Origin: Winogradskyella sp.
GTDB taxonomy: Bacteria > Bacteroidota > Bacteroidia > Flavobacteriales > Flavobacteriaceae
Direction: 5' to 3'
Assembly: GCF_025210595.1 (NCBI RefSeq)
Contig: NZ_JAOARH010000037.1
Location: forward strand, 34,090-98,089
DNA length: 64,000 nucleotides
Shown here: one piece after another, positions 7,609 through 16,323 of the stretch
Position numbering within the stretch: the first letter of the stretch is position 1
How the letters are laid out: every line of letters starts with the position of its first letter
Translations under genes and position numbers: made by a program
The notes under the pieces: model-generated
The model's input: the letters and a program-made list of their open reading frames with translations, nothing else
Told to the model about the DNA's origin: nothing
Databases searched by the model: none

Positions 7609-9531
7609 ATGAAGATTAACCATATATACCTTATCTTATATTTATTGTTTAGCAGTTTTAGTCACAGTCAAGATGCACCTGTAGATGCTTATCAAGATAG
7701 TTTGCAGATCATTATAGATGGCAATGCACATAAGACCATAAAAAAAGAATCTTTATTCTTATTGGGTGAGTATCTGGTACAAAGAGATCCTGATAAGGCA
7801 AAACGTATTGCTGAAGATTTAAAGGTAAACTACATTGAAAACGATAGCATAGATATACGTCGTAATAATTACATTTTTGCTGCAAGCCATAGATGGCAAG
7901 GCAGTTATAAAACGGCATTACAGATTTATAAATCCATATATGATTTTTCTTTAAAACATAACGATTCTATTGATGTTGCTAATAGTGCCCATTTTATAGG
8001 GAGTATCAATATGTTTTTAGGGAATAATGTTGTATCTCAAAAGCATCTTATTGAAGCTGCGGCCATTTATGATGTTATTGGAACTACAGAACAGCGTGCT
8101 AGAATAAACAATTCGCTAGCTGGGTTTTACATTAATATAGGCCAAGTAGAAAAAGGAAAAGACACCTACCTTTTAGCATTAGAACAGTTCGAAAAGTTAA
8201 AGGATAGTACAGGTATGGCAAGTTCTAATGCTAATTTAGGAATGCTATATACTGATCTTGGTGATTTTGAAAAGGCTGAATATCATTTAAAGAAACAAAA
8301 AGAATATAATGCTGTATTTCCAACGTTTCGTGAGATGGGCTTTCATTATGATTTTTTAGGATTGTTGCGTCAAGAGCAAGGTCGTTTAGATGAAGCTTAT
8401 GAAGAGCATTTAAAAGCGTTACAAATTAGAGAGAATTTGAGCAGTACATATAATTTGTGTGAGTCTAAGCTAAATATGGGTGAAGTACTTATAAAATTAG
8501 GGCGTTATAGTGAAGCTATTGGGCATTTAAAAGATGTGTTTACTTATGATGAGCACGATTCACTATATCAGCAATTATCAGCTTATGACTTGTTAGCAGA
8601 AGCGTATGAAAAAAGTGGAAGTTATGAGCAAGCTTTAAATAATTATAAGTCTTATTCAAAATTAAATGATTCTATTTATTCTAAGGAGTCTTTTGAAATT
8701 ATTGCTGAGAAAGATGTGCTTTATAATCAGCAAAAGAAAGATGCAGAAATTGCTTTGTTGAGTAAAGAAAATGAGATTTCAGAAACTAGACTGTCGCGTT
8801 CTAGAGCAATAATGATGATTTCACTGATTGGTATAGCTTTATTAGCTATTGCAGCATTTACACTGCTAAAAATGAATCAAAAGATTAAAAGTAAAAATAT
8901 AACAATTTCTAAGGCATTAAAAGATAGAGAGCTATTGTTACATGAAACGCATCATCGTGTTAAAAATAATTTGCAGATGATTTCGAGCCTGCTCAATTTG
9001 CAATCAAAGTATGTAGAAGATGAAAAGGTGTTAGAAGTGTTGCAAAATGGGCGAAACCGCGTGCAATCTATGGCGTTATTACATAAAAATTTATATGTAG
9101 GTGAAGATTTGAATATGGTAAATATTCAGCAGTATTTTGAAAGTTTAGTAGAGAGTATTTTAAACTCTTATAATAAAACAGAATATGATATAGATTTAAC
9201 CATAAATGCAGATAAAGTAAAGATGGATGTGGAATCTGTAATCCCTTTAGGGTTGATTGTTAATGAGTTGATTACTAATTCGTTAAAGCATGCGTTTCCA
9301 GCTGGAGTAAAAACCAAGCCCGAAATTACTTTAAAAATGTCTGAACGCGAAGAGTTCTATACCTTAAAAGTAACAGATAATGGTATTGGTATACGTAAAG
9401 ATATTATTGAAAATAGCAAAAAAGAATCTTTTGGGCAACGACTTATAAATTCGCTTTCTAAGAAGTTGAAAGCATCTATTAGCATTACTAATAATAGTGG
9501 TACTTCGGTATCGTTTGTGCTTCCTAAGTAA
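7609..9531 (+). CDS. TPR-domain sensor histidine kinase (HisKA_2 type)
   Basis: 640 residues. The order is: signal peptide (to about residue 20, ending SHSQ), a periplasmic array of tetratricopeptide repeats (about 60-360; e.g. GRLDEAYEEHLKALQIRENL), a coiled segment, one membrane helix (about 399-418, IMMISLIGIALLAIAAFTLL), then the cytosolic kinase. The phospho-acceptor box ETHHRVKNNLQMISSLLNLQ (near 446) is of the HisKA_2 kind. The ATPase has the N-box VNELITNSLKHAFP (near 550) and DNGIGI (near 590). This architecture belongs to membrane kinases that sense through TPR proteins or peptides in Bacteroidota. The only regulator nearby is the convergent response regulator, which is the probable partner. 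The signal is unknown. Confidence 0.9.
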   Translation: MKINHIYLILYLLFSSFSHSQDAPVDAYQDSLQIIIDGNAHKTIKKESLFLLGEYLVQRDPDKAKRIAEDLKVNYIENDSIDIRRNNYIFAASHRWQGSYKTALQIYKSIYDFSLKHNDSIDVANSAHFIGSINMFLGNNVVSQKHLIEAAAIYDVIGTTEQRARINNSLAGFYINIGQVEKGKDTYLLALEQFEKLKDSTGMASSNANLGMLYTDLGDFEKAEYHLKKQKEYNAVFPTFREMGFHYDFLGLLRQEQGRLDEAYEEHLKALQIRENLSSTYNLCESKLNMGEVLIKLGRYSEAIGHLKDVFTYDEHDSLYQQLSAYDLLAEAYEKSGSYEQALNNYKSYSKLNDSIYSKESFEIIAEKDVLYNQQKKDAEIALLSKENEISETRLSRSRAIMMISLIGIALLAIAAFTLLKMNQKIKSKNITISKALKDRELLLHETHHRVKNNLQMISSLLNLQSKYVEDEKVLEVLQNGRNRVQSMALLHKNLYVGEDLNMVNIQQYFESLVESILNSYNKTEYDIDLTINADKVKMDVESVIPLGLIVNELITNSLKHAFPAGVKTKPEITLKMSEREEFYTLKVTDNGIGIRKDIIENSKKESFGQRLINSLSKKLKASISITNNSGTSVSFVLPK

Positions 9532-9533
9532 TT

Positions 9534-10148
9534 TTATAGCAGTAATGAATGTACCAATGTAATTGTTTCTGAACGTGTGTTGGTATTCATTTTTTCGTAA
9601 ATATTCTTAATATGGGTTTTTACTGTATTTACACTTATAAAATTAGATTCTGCTAATTGTCTGTTGGTCTTTCCTTCAAACAAACCTTCAAGAATATCAA
9701 ACTCTCTTTGTGTTAATGAAGAATTTATTTTAGAGTTAATCAATTGTATATTAAAGGTAGCAGGTAATACAAATTTTGAGAAATTATAAAGCGCTACCTC
9801 TATGTTAGAGTAGAGTTCTTTTTCATTGAATGGTTTAACGATATAGCCCATTGGCATAGTAGGTTTTGCACGTTCTATAATTTCTTTTCCAGAGTAAGAG
9901 GTGAGATATAAAAAAGGAATTCTACGGGTTTGGTTTATATGTTCTGCAATATCAAAACCTTCATAATTACCATCTAGATTAATGTCAAGAAGCACTAAAT
10001 CTGGGTTTTCATTATTAATATAATCAATGGCTTCCGCTTTAGAGTAAGCCACACCTATAGCAGTATAATCTACATTAGTAAGTATATCGCGAATGTCTTC
10101 TCCAATTATAGGATCGTCTTCAACAATAAGTACTCTAATAGTAGACAT
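9534..10148 (-). CDS. LuxR/NarL-type response regulator
   Basis: 204 residues. The receiver domain (about 1-120) has the acidic pocket VEDDP and the phosphorylation site DLVLLDINLDG (Asp near 55), plus the conserved Thr/Ser and Lys (YLTS, VKPF). The C-terminal LuxR-type helix-turn-helix (about 140-200) reads LTQREFDILEGLFEGKTNRQ and then SVNTVKTHIKNIYEKM. It is a transcription factor most likely phosphorylated by the kinase whose stop codon is only 2 bp away on the opposite strand. The two genes are thus arranged tail to tail and not in one operon. Targets are unknown. Confidence 0.9.
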   Translation of the reverse strand: MSTIRVLIVEDDPIIGEDIRDILTNVDYTAIGVAYSKAEAIDYINNENPDLVLLDINLDGNYEGFDIAEHINQTRRIPFLYLTSYSGKEIIERAKPTMPMGYIVKPFNEKELYSNIEVALYNFSKFVLPATFNIQLINSKINSSLTQREFDILEGLFEGKTNRQLAESNFISVNTVKTHIKNIYEKMNTNTRSETITLVHSLLL

Positions 10149-10250
10149 ATTACAATGGGATTTTTAATTTTTGAAGCAATTTACCAAGTAGGTTGAGAGA
10201 ATCAAAAAAAGACGATATAAAACTAATTATAATAGATTAATAGAGTTAAG

Positions 10251-11258
10251 TTATTGTTTTTTAATGTAATAATCAGACTGATTTTGCTCATTAACTCCAT
10301 CTTGGAATTTGGTCATGCTAAACCATTGGTGTATGGCATAAGAGCCCGTTTCTCCCTTTTTGTTTACAGCAATATAACCAACCTGAAAATCTTTATAATT
10401 ACTATTTGGTTTTGATACAATACGACGGATAGCTTCCTCACAGGCTTGCTGAGGTGATTTGCCTTGTCGCATCAATTCTACTACTAAAAAACTACCAACC
10501 GTTTTTACAACCTCTTCACCCAAACCTGTAGCAACACAAGCTCCAATTTCGTTATCTACAAACAATCCTGAACCAATAATAGGTGAATCACCAACACGAC
10601 CTCCCATTTTATACGCCAAGCCACTAGTTGTACAAGCGCCAGAAATATCTCCGTTTTTATCAATGGCTAACATTCCAATGGTATCATGATTTTCGATATT
10701 AATTATAGGTTTGTACTTGGCTTCTATTTTCCATTTTTCCCAAGCTTCTTTAGATGCTTCAGTAAGCAAATCTTCGGGTTGAAAGCCTTTAGACATAGCA
10801 AACTGTTTGGCACCTTCACCAGCTAACATTACATGAGGTGTGTCTTCCATTACTTTTCTAGCTACAGAAACTGCATGTGTAATGTTTTGTAAATAAACTA
10901 CCGAACCGCAATTACCATACTTGTCCATGATACAAGCGTCTAGCGTCACGTTTCCGTCTCTATCTGGTAAACCACCTTTACCAACCGAAGAATTATTAAT
11001 GTCTGCTTCTTCGACTCTACAACCTTGCTCTACAGCATCGAGTGCAGTACCACCAGCTTGTAAAATTTCCATAGCCTTTGTTGTAGCATTTTTTACATGC
11101 CATGTGGCTATAACTAATGGTAATTTGTTAGTTGATACAGCAACGTCAGATTTGTTGTCTTTCGATTCAGAATCAGCACAATTGGTAAGCGAGTTTCCAA
11201 TAGCCAATCCTGCACTAGTTAAAGCAGCGTTTTTTATAAAATTTCTTCGTTTCATCAA
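10251..11258 (-). CDS. Glycosylasparaginase (N4-(beta-N-acetylglucosaminyl)-L-asparaginase)
   Basis: 335-residue N-terminal nucleophile hydrolase that splits the GlcNAc-Asn bond left after N-glycoprotein digestion. The autoprocessing and active site is read as NHDTIGMLAIDKNGDISGAC, with the nucleophile Thr near residue 192. The downstream MGGRVGDSPIIGSG and ATGLGEE match the substrate-binding loops of the family; Elizabethkingia (formerly Flavobacterium) has the best-known bacterial enzyme. The N-terminus carries a twin-arginine signal (KRRNFIKNAALTS) ending in LTNC, a degenerate lipobox, so it is probably Tat-exported after folding. It is third in the GH92-permease-asparaginase unit. A general isoaspartyl peptidase is the alternative, but the glycan context favours this call. 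Confidence 0.88.
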   Translation of the reverse strand: MMKRRNFIKNAALTSAGLAIGNSLTNCADSESKDNKSDVAVSTNKLPLVIATWHVKNATTKAMEILQAGGTALDAVEQGCRVEEADINNSSVGKGGLPDRDGNVTLDACIMDKYGNCGSVVYLQNITHAVSVARKVMEDTPHVMLAGEGAKQFAMSKGFQPEDLLTEASKEAWEKWKIEAKYKPIINIENHDTIGMLAIDKNGDISGACTTSGLAYKMGGRVGDSPIIGSGLFVDNEIGACVATGLGEEVVKTVGSFLVVELMRQGKSPQQACEEAIRRIVSKPNSNYKDFQVGYIAVNKKGETGSYAIHQWFSMTKFQDGVNEQNQSDYYIKKQ

Positions 11259-11350
11259 TATATAGTTTTGCTTCCATGTAAATGGAAGTCTATTTTTAAT
11301 AAATCACTCTTTGTTTATATCAAGCTTATTCAACTTCAACTTCGATTTCA

Positions 11351-13024
11351 TTAGTATTCGACTCCTTGTTTATCTAGAACTGTTTTTGTTCTAAAGGCAT
11401 AAAACAATAAATAAGCAAAACAAGCCACAGCAATCCAATACGATGATTGAATAGTAAATACATCAGCCAATTTTCCTTGTACTGGAGGAATTATAGCGCC
11501 ACCTAAAATCATCATAATTAAAAAAGCAGAGCCTTGAGACGTGTATTTGCCTAATCCAGCAATACTTAATGTAAAAATACAAGGCCACATGATGGAGCAG
11601 AATAAACCACCAGATAAGAAAGCAAACAGAGCGACGTTACCTGAGGCAAATAAGCCAATTAGCATTCCAATTATTCCTAAAAGACTAAATATTTTTAAGG
11701 TTTTTACAGGTTGGTCTTTTGCTAAGAAGAATCCAATGATTTGAACAGCAATACAGATGGCAAAGAATAAGATTTCATTGGTTGAAAATTCATTTCCAGC
11801 AATCCAATTCGAAAAGAGAATAACACCAAAAGCAACATAAGGAACTATAATCAATAACACTTTTTTAAGTCTATTACTAGGATTAAAAACAGTTATAGCT
11901 CCAACCCAACGACCAATCATTAAACCTCCCCAATACAATGAGATGTATATGCCTAATTGCGAATCATTAAGTACTGGCAAGCCAAGCGCATTTAAACCTG
12001 TGTTTTCAATGCCTTGTTTTAGCAGTTCGCCTAAGTTACTACCAATAGTTACTTCTACACCAACGTAAGTGAAAATCGCTAGCATTCCTAAAACTAACTG
12101 AGGATACTTCATTGCTCCCCAACCTTCAGGTTTTTTTGAGGCACTAGAGTAGGCTATAAAAATAGCTGCAATTACTGCAAATAGTGCAATAAATAAGACG
12201 ATTAATCGTGTTTGTTCTATGGCTTCAGTAGCAACTGAACCGTCAGAGTATGTGCTAAAAATATAGCCAAAGCAACCTACAATTAATAGCGTTAGAATGA
12301 TTAATAAATTACGAGCTTTGTTTGCAGACTCAAACGCAGTATCAGATTTAAGAGCTGGTAGTTTTTTTGAAAAATGGAATAAGGCAGCAGCAATTAAAAA
12401 CAATGCGCCTACACCTAGATATAATCCTTGAACTGTAACAAGTGTAATTTGATTGTTAGCAATCATTTGTGCTAATTCATCAGTACTCCAACTAGCAGAT
12501 CCGAAAATAACAAGGCTCACAACGATAGGTCCAATGGTAGTGCCAAAAGAATTTATACCTCCAGCTAAATTTAGTCGATGCGAACCTGTTTTTGGATCAC
12601 CAAGTGCTATGGCAAAAGGGTTAGCTGCAGTTTGTTGCAATGAAAATCCTAAGCCAACAATAAATAAAGCAATTAGTACAAGGTAAAACACTCCTGTCTG
12701 CCCTTGCTCAGCGCCTGCGGTTGAAGGATACATAACAAAAGCACCAATAGCAGATAATAATAAACCATAGACAATACCATTTTTATAACCCCAATTATTT
12801 AGAATATCTTTTTTGATGGAGCCAGAGAGAATGAATAATAACAACGCGCCTATGTAATACGCTCCATAAAAAGCAAAATCTACTAATTGTGACTGAAATT
12901 GATCAATATTAAAATAGGTTTTGCAAAAAGGAATAAAAACACCGTTAGATGCTGCAATAAATCCCCAGAAAAAGAACACAGTAACTAATGTAGCCAGTGC
13001 TGATTTGTTGTTTTGGTTGCTCAT
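11351..13024 (-). CDS. Sugar MFS permease (FucP/NagP-like)
   Basis: 557-residue polytopic inner-membrane protein of the fucose/glucose-galactose:H+ symporter branch of the major facilitator superfamily. The N-terminal signature [19 protein letters not shown] and the following [14 protein letters not shown] are characteristic. The protein is about 100 residues longer than FucP, with extra hydrophobic segments in the middle (about 235-305). It lies 26 bp downstream of the GH92 alpha-mannosidase and 92 bp upstream of the glycosylasparaginase, so it probably imports a monosaccharide released by them. GlcNAc (NagP-like) or mannose are the likely substrates, inferred from context only. Confidence 0.85.
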   Translation of the reverse strand: MSNQNNKSALATLVTVFFFWGFIAASNGVFIPFCKTYFNIDQFQSQLVDFAFYGAYYIGALLLFILSGSIKKDILNNWGYKNGIVYGLLLSAIGAFVMYPSTAGAEQGQTGVFYLVLIALFIVGLGFSLQQTAANPFAIALGDPKTGSHRLNLAGGINSFGTTIGPIVVSLVIFGSASWSTDELAQMIANNQITLVTVQGLYLGVGALFLIAAALFHFSKKLPALKSDTAFESANKARNLLIILTLLIVGCFGYIFSTYSDGSVATEAIEQTRLIVLFIALFAVIAAIFIAYSSASKKPEGWGAMKYPQLVLGMLAIFTYVGVEVTIGSNLGELLKQGIENTGLNALGLPVLNDSQLGIYISLYWGGLMIGRWVGAITVFNPSNRLKKVLLIIVPYVAFGVILFSNWIAGNEFSTNEILFFAICIAVQIIGFFLAKDQPVKTLKIFSLLGIIGMLIGLFASGNVALFAFLSGGLFCSIMWPCIFTLSIAGLGKYTSQGSAFLIMMILGGAIIPPVQGKLADVFTIQSSYWIAVACFAYLLFYAFRTKTVLDKQGVEY

Positions 13025-13050
13025 ATATAGTTGTTGTTAGTTAGTTTATT

Positions 13051-16002
13051 TTATTTTATTGAAATTTCATCTACAAAAATCCAGCTTCTACCATTGTGTT
13101 TATAGCCCAAGTGCCATTTAGGAAGTTCTCCTAGTTTTTTGGCGATAAGCTTTACATAACGATAGTTTGTTTTAGGTTGCTTGAATTCTAATGTTTTGAT
13201 GATGACATCTTCTGTATTTGTTGTGGTATCTAAAGTTTGATTTCCTAAAGATTTGAATGTCGTACCATTGTTAGATACTAGAATTTCAACCTTGGATGGA
13301 AGAAATATCCATGAGCGTTGGTCTCTTAAAAAGCTTACAGTTACCATATTTATAGGTTTTTGACTTCCTAAATCAACTGTAGCAATAACATCTTCATCCC
13401 AATAGCCTTGCCATGTTCCTGTTCTAAAATCTTTAGCTCCAAAAATGCCATCAATAAGTGCATCATTACCACCAGCATTATATTGGTTGGCATAACTTGT
13501 TTCAAGTTTGATGCTTAAATTAGGATCTATTTTATAAAATTGGGTTGCAATGGTGCTGCTTCGTTTACCAGAAGCATTTGCTGCATAGACTTTTAATTCC
13601 GAAGGTTTAGAAATTATAAAAGGCTTATCATATAATTTAAATTCAGAATTATCTAAACTGTAAAAGATTTCAGTTTTTGAGTTGGCAATACCTAATTCTA
13701 CTTCGGTTTCTCCTTTAAAGGCTACATCTCCTTTTGCTATAAATGGCGTAGGAACAATAATATGCTCATCTATAGAGGTTTTAGGTTCTTGTCCGTCTAG
13801 ACTTCCCCAAACCGCAGGTTTGTCTGTCATATTAAACTCTAATGTGCCACCTTTCATAATATCTTCGTGGGTGATGTAGGTTTTATTTAGTTTTTGACCA
13901 TTGAGATATACTTGTTCTATATACTTATTGGTGTCACTTAGATTATAAGTTTTAATGGTAAATTGATTGCCGTTTTCTAAATTAAACGTGGCTTTATCCA
14001 TAATAGGAGTTCCAATGATATATTGATTGCTTCCAGGTGTTACAGGATAAAATCCTAAAGATGAAAATACATACCAAGCGCTCATTTGTCCGCAATCTTC
14101 ATTTCCAGAAATACCATCAGGTTCATTTTTATATAATTCTATAAGAATCTGGTGTACTTTCTCTTGAGTTTTAGGAGGTTTGTTTACAAAATTATAGAGA
14201 TAAGCCATATGGTGGCTAGGTTCGTTGCCATGTGCATATTGCCCAATTAGTCCTGTAATATCAGCTTGGTTGCGTCCTGAAGTTTCTGCTTCAGCAGTAA
14301 AAAGTTTATCTAAGTGTGCTTCAAGCTTATCTTTTCCTCCAAGTAGTTTTATAAATCCGGAAATATCTTGAGGTACATAATAACTGTATTGCCATGAATT
14401 AGCTTCGGTATAATTAAAATTCACTTCATAAGGATCAAAAGGAGCAAACCATGTATTTCTAAAACGACCTCTCATAAATTGCGATTCTGGATCGAAGATA
14501 TTCTTATAATACTGAGCGCGTTCAGAGTAGGTTTTATAATCATCAGATTTACCCATAGCTTTTGCCATTTGGGCAATCGTCCAATCATCATAAGCATATT
14601 CTAAGGTTTTTGAAACCGATTCGCTTTCATTTTCAACAGGAATAAACCCAAATTCTTTGTAAGATTCTAAGCCTAAATGATCTCTGGTAGCAGAATGTTT
14701 CATGGCAGTAAAAGCCTTTTCTGTATCATACTCTTTAATACCTTTTAAATACGCATCTGCAATAACAGGAACAGCATGGTAGCCAATCATACAACCTGTG
14801 TAGCAAGCCGAAAGATCCCAAATAGGCATTATACCACCTTCATCATATTTAGCTAAAAATGTATTGATAAAATCATTAGTGCGTTCTTCTTCGATTATGG
14901 TATACAATGGGTGAGCAGCACGATAGGTGTCCCAAAGCGAAAATACAGTGTAGTAATTAAAGTCAGTATGATGAATTTCTAAATCCATGCCTCTATAACG
15001 ACCATCGACATCTTGATAGCGGTTTGGAGCTATCATGGTGTGATAAAGAGCGGTGTAGAAATTGGTTTTTTTATCTACATCGTCACTATTAATAACAATT
15101 TTTTCAAGTTGGCTTTCCCAATAGTTTTGTGCTTCCTGTTTAACATCTTCAAAGGTTTTAGAACCTATTTCTGCGGTCATATTTTCCTTTGCACCTTTTT
15201 CATCTACAGCGCTAATACCAATTTTTATATAAACAGGTTCGTTATTAGGATTGTCTAAAATAATTCCGGCTTTTTTGCTTTCATATTTATAGTTCTTAGA
15301 GATGTGTTTTTCGTTTTCTTCGTAAATCACATCTTTTATGGGTTGCGAAAATGTCATATAGTAAAACAAACGCTGATCGGTTGCCCAAGCCTTACTATGC
15401 CTATAGCCTGTAATGGTTTTGTCATCGACTTGCTGAATTTTATAGTCTAATAATTCATCACGATGATCTAGATCTAACATAATAATTTGATTTTCGGCTT
15501 CAGGAAATTGGTATTTATGAATTCCACTTCGTAATGAAACGGTCAATTCCACATCAATGTTTGTTGAGTCTAGCTTAACCTTGTAATAACCTGGTTTAGC
15601 AATTTCATTGTCGTGTGAAAAATGAGCGCGATAACCTACTTTTTCATCAGCCCCATTATTAAAATTCACAGCATTTGTTGGCATTAGTAAAATGTCACCA
15701 TAGTCTGAAACACCAGTGCCACTAAGATGTGTATGTGAAAACCCATAGATATATTTATCGGAATAATGATAGCCAGAACATCCATCCCAACCGTCTAGAC
15801 GAGTATCTGGACTCAGTTGCATCATTCCAAAAGGCATTGTAGCTCCAGGATACGTATGTCCATGACCGCCAGTGCCAATAAAAGGATTAACATAATTTAT
15901 TAATGGTTGGTCTTTTTTAGTTGCTGAGATTTTTGGCGATTTGTTACAGCCAAAAAGAAAGGCTATAACAATTAAAATAGAGGTTGGTTTAAAGTTCATC
16001 AA
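13051..16002 (-). CDS. GH92 alpha-mannosidase lipoprotein
   Basis: 983-residue exo-alpha-mannosidase of family GH92 (calcium-dependent, inverting), which trims alpha-mannose from N-glycans. The N-terminal lipobox LFGC marks a lipoprotein. The beta-sandwich domain begins NPFIGTGGHGHTYPGATMPF, and the catalytic (alpha/alpha)6 domain includes GNEDCGQMSAWYVFSSLGFY (near 632), which I take to hold the catalytic-acid Glu of the family. After about residue 760 come a chitobiase/Fn3_assoc-like segment and a discoidin-like domain ending SWIFVDEISIK. These add about 200 residues beyond the usual GH92 length and resemble the tail of the GH20 enzyme at 18545. First gene of its unit; a 28-bp element shared with the GH20 gene lies just upstream. 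No acidic surface-export signal follows the Cys, so a periplasmic location is likely. Confidence 0.93.
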   Translation of the reverse strand: MMNFKPTSILIVIAFLFGCNKSPKISATKKDQPLINYVNPFIGTGGHGHTYPGATMPFGMMQLSPDTRLDGWDGCSGYHYSDKYIYGFSHTHLSGTGVSDYGDILLMPTNAVNFNNGADEKVGYRAHFSHDNEIAKPGYYKVKLDSTNIDVELTVSLRSGIHKYQFPEAENQIIMLDLDHRDELLDYKIQQVDDKTITGYRHSKAWATDQRLFYYMTFSQPIKDVIYEENEKHISKNYKYESKKAGIILDNPNNEPVYIKIGISAVDEKGAKENMTAEIGSKTFEDVKQEAQNYWESQLEKIVINSDDVDKKTNFYTALYHTMIAPNRYQDVDGRYRGMDLEIHHTDFNYYTVFSLWDTYRAAHPLYTIIEEERTNDFINTFLAKYDEGGIMPIWDLSACYTGCMIGYHAVPVIADAYLKGIKEYDTEKAFTAMKHSATRDHLGLESYKEFGFIPVENESESVSKTLEYAYDDWTIAQMAKAMGKSDDYKTYSERAQYYKNIFDPESQFMRGRFRNTWFAPFDPYEVNFNYTEANSWQYSYYVPQDISGFIKLLGGKDKLEAHLDKLFTAEAETSGRNQADITGLIGQYAHGNEPSHHMAYLYNFVNKPPKTQEKVHQILIELYKNEPDGISGNEDCGQMSAWYVFSSLGFYPVTPGSNQYIIGTPIMDKATFNLENGNQFTIKTYNLSDTNKYIEQVYLNGQKLNKTYITHEDIMKGGTLEFNMTDKPAVWGSLDGQEPKTSIDEHIIVPTPFIAKGDVAFKGETEVELGIANSKTEIFYSLDNSEFKLYDKPFIISKPSELKVYAANASGKRSSTIATQFYKIDPNLSIKLETSYANQYNAGGNDALIDGIFGAKDFRTGTWQGYWDEDVIATVDLGSQKPINMVTVSFLRDQRSWIFLPSKVEILVSNNGTTFKSLGNQTLDTTTNTEDVIIKTLEFKQPKTNYRYVKLIAKKLGELPKWHLGYKHNGRSWIFVDEISIK

Positions 16003-16016
16003 AAAACATTACTAAG

Positions 16017-16044
16017 TTTTAAAGCATCTAATATACTAAAATGC
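16017..16044 (+). promoter_or_regulatory. Shared 28-bp element, copy 1 (upstream of GH92)
   Basis: TTTTAAAGCATCTAATA, then TAC, then TAAAATGC. It matches the copy at 18521-18548 in 26 of 28 bases. It contains a partial inverted repeat (GCAT at one side, ATGC at the other, 21 bp overall). It sits 15 bp upstream of the GH92 start codon, in the opposite orientation to that gene. Probably an operator for the glycan units; the rest of the 321-bp gap to the LruC gene shows no gene I can support. Confidence 0.55.
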
Positions 16045-16323
16045 CAATAAGAAGATAACTGTAATGATTCATTAAAGTTGCGGAAATGTTTTATTAAGGG
16101 TTTTTGTTGAAGATAGTCTTTTTCAATAATTTATGTCTTTTTCTTTTTAAATATATATCAATTAACGCTTTACGATATTTAACCAAAATAATATTAAAAT
16201 ATGAGTTTTTCCGCTTATCTATAATAATCAAAGATTTGTCGAAGTAAAATATATTTTGAACGATTTTAACCACAGACAGTCGTTTTGGAAAACCAATTTT
16301 GCAATAATCATAACTTAACAACC

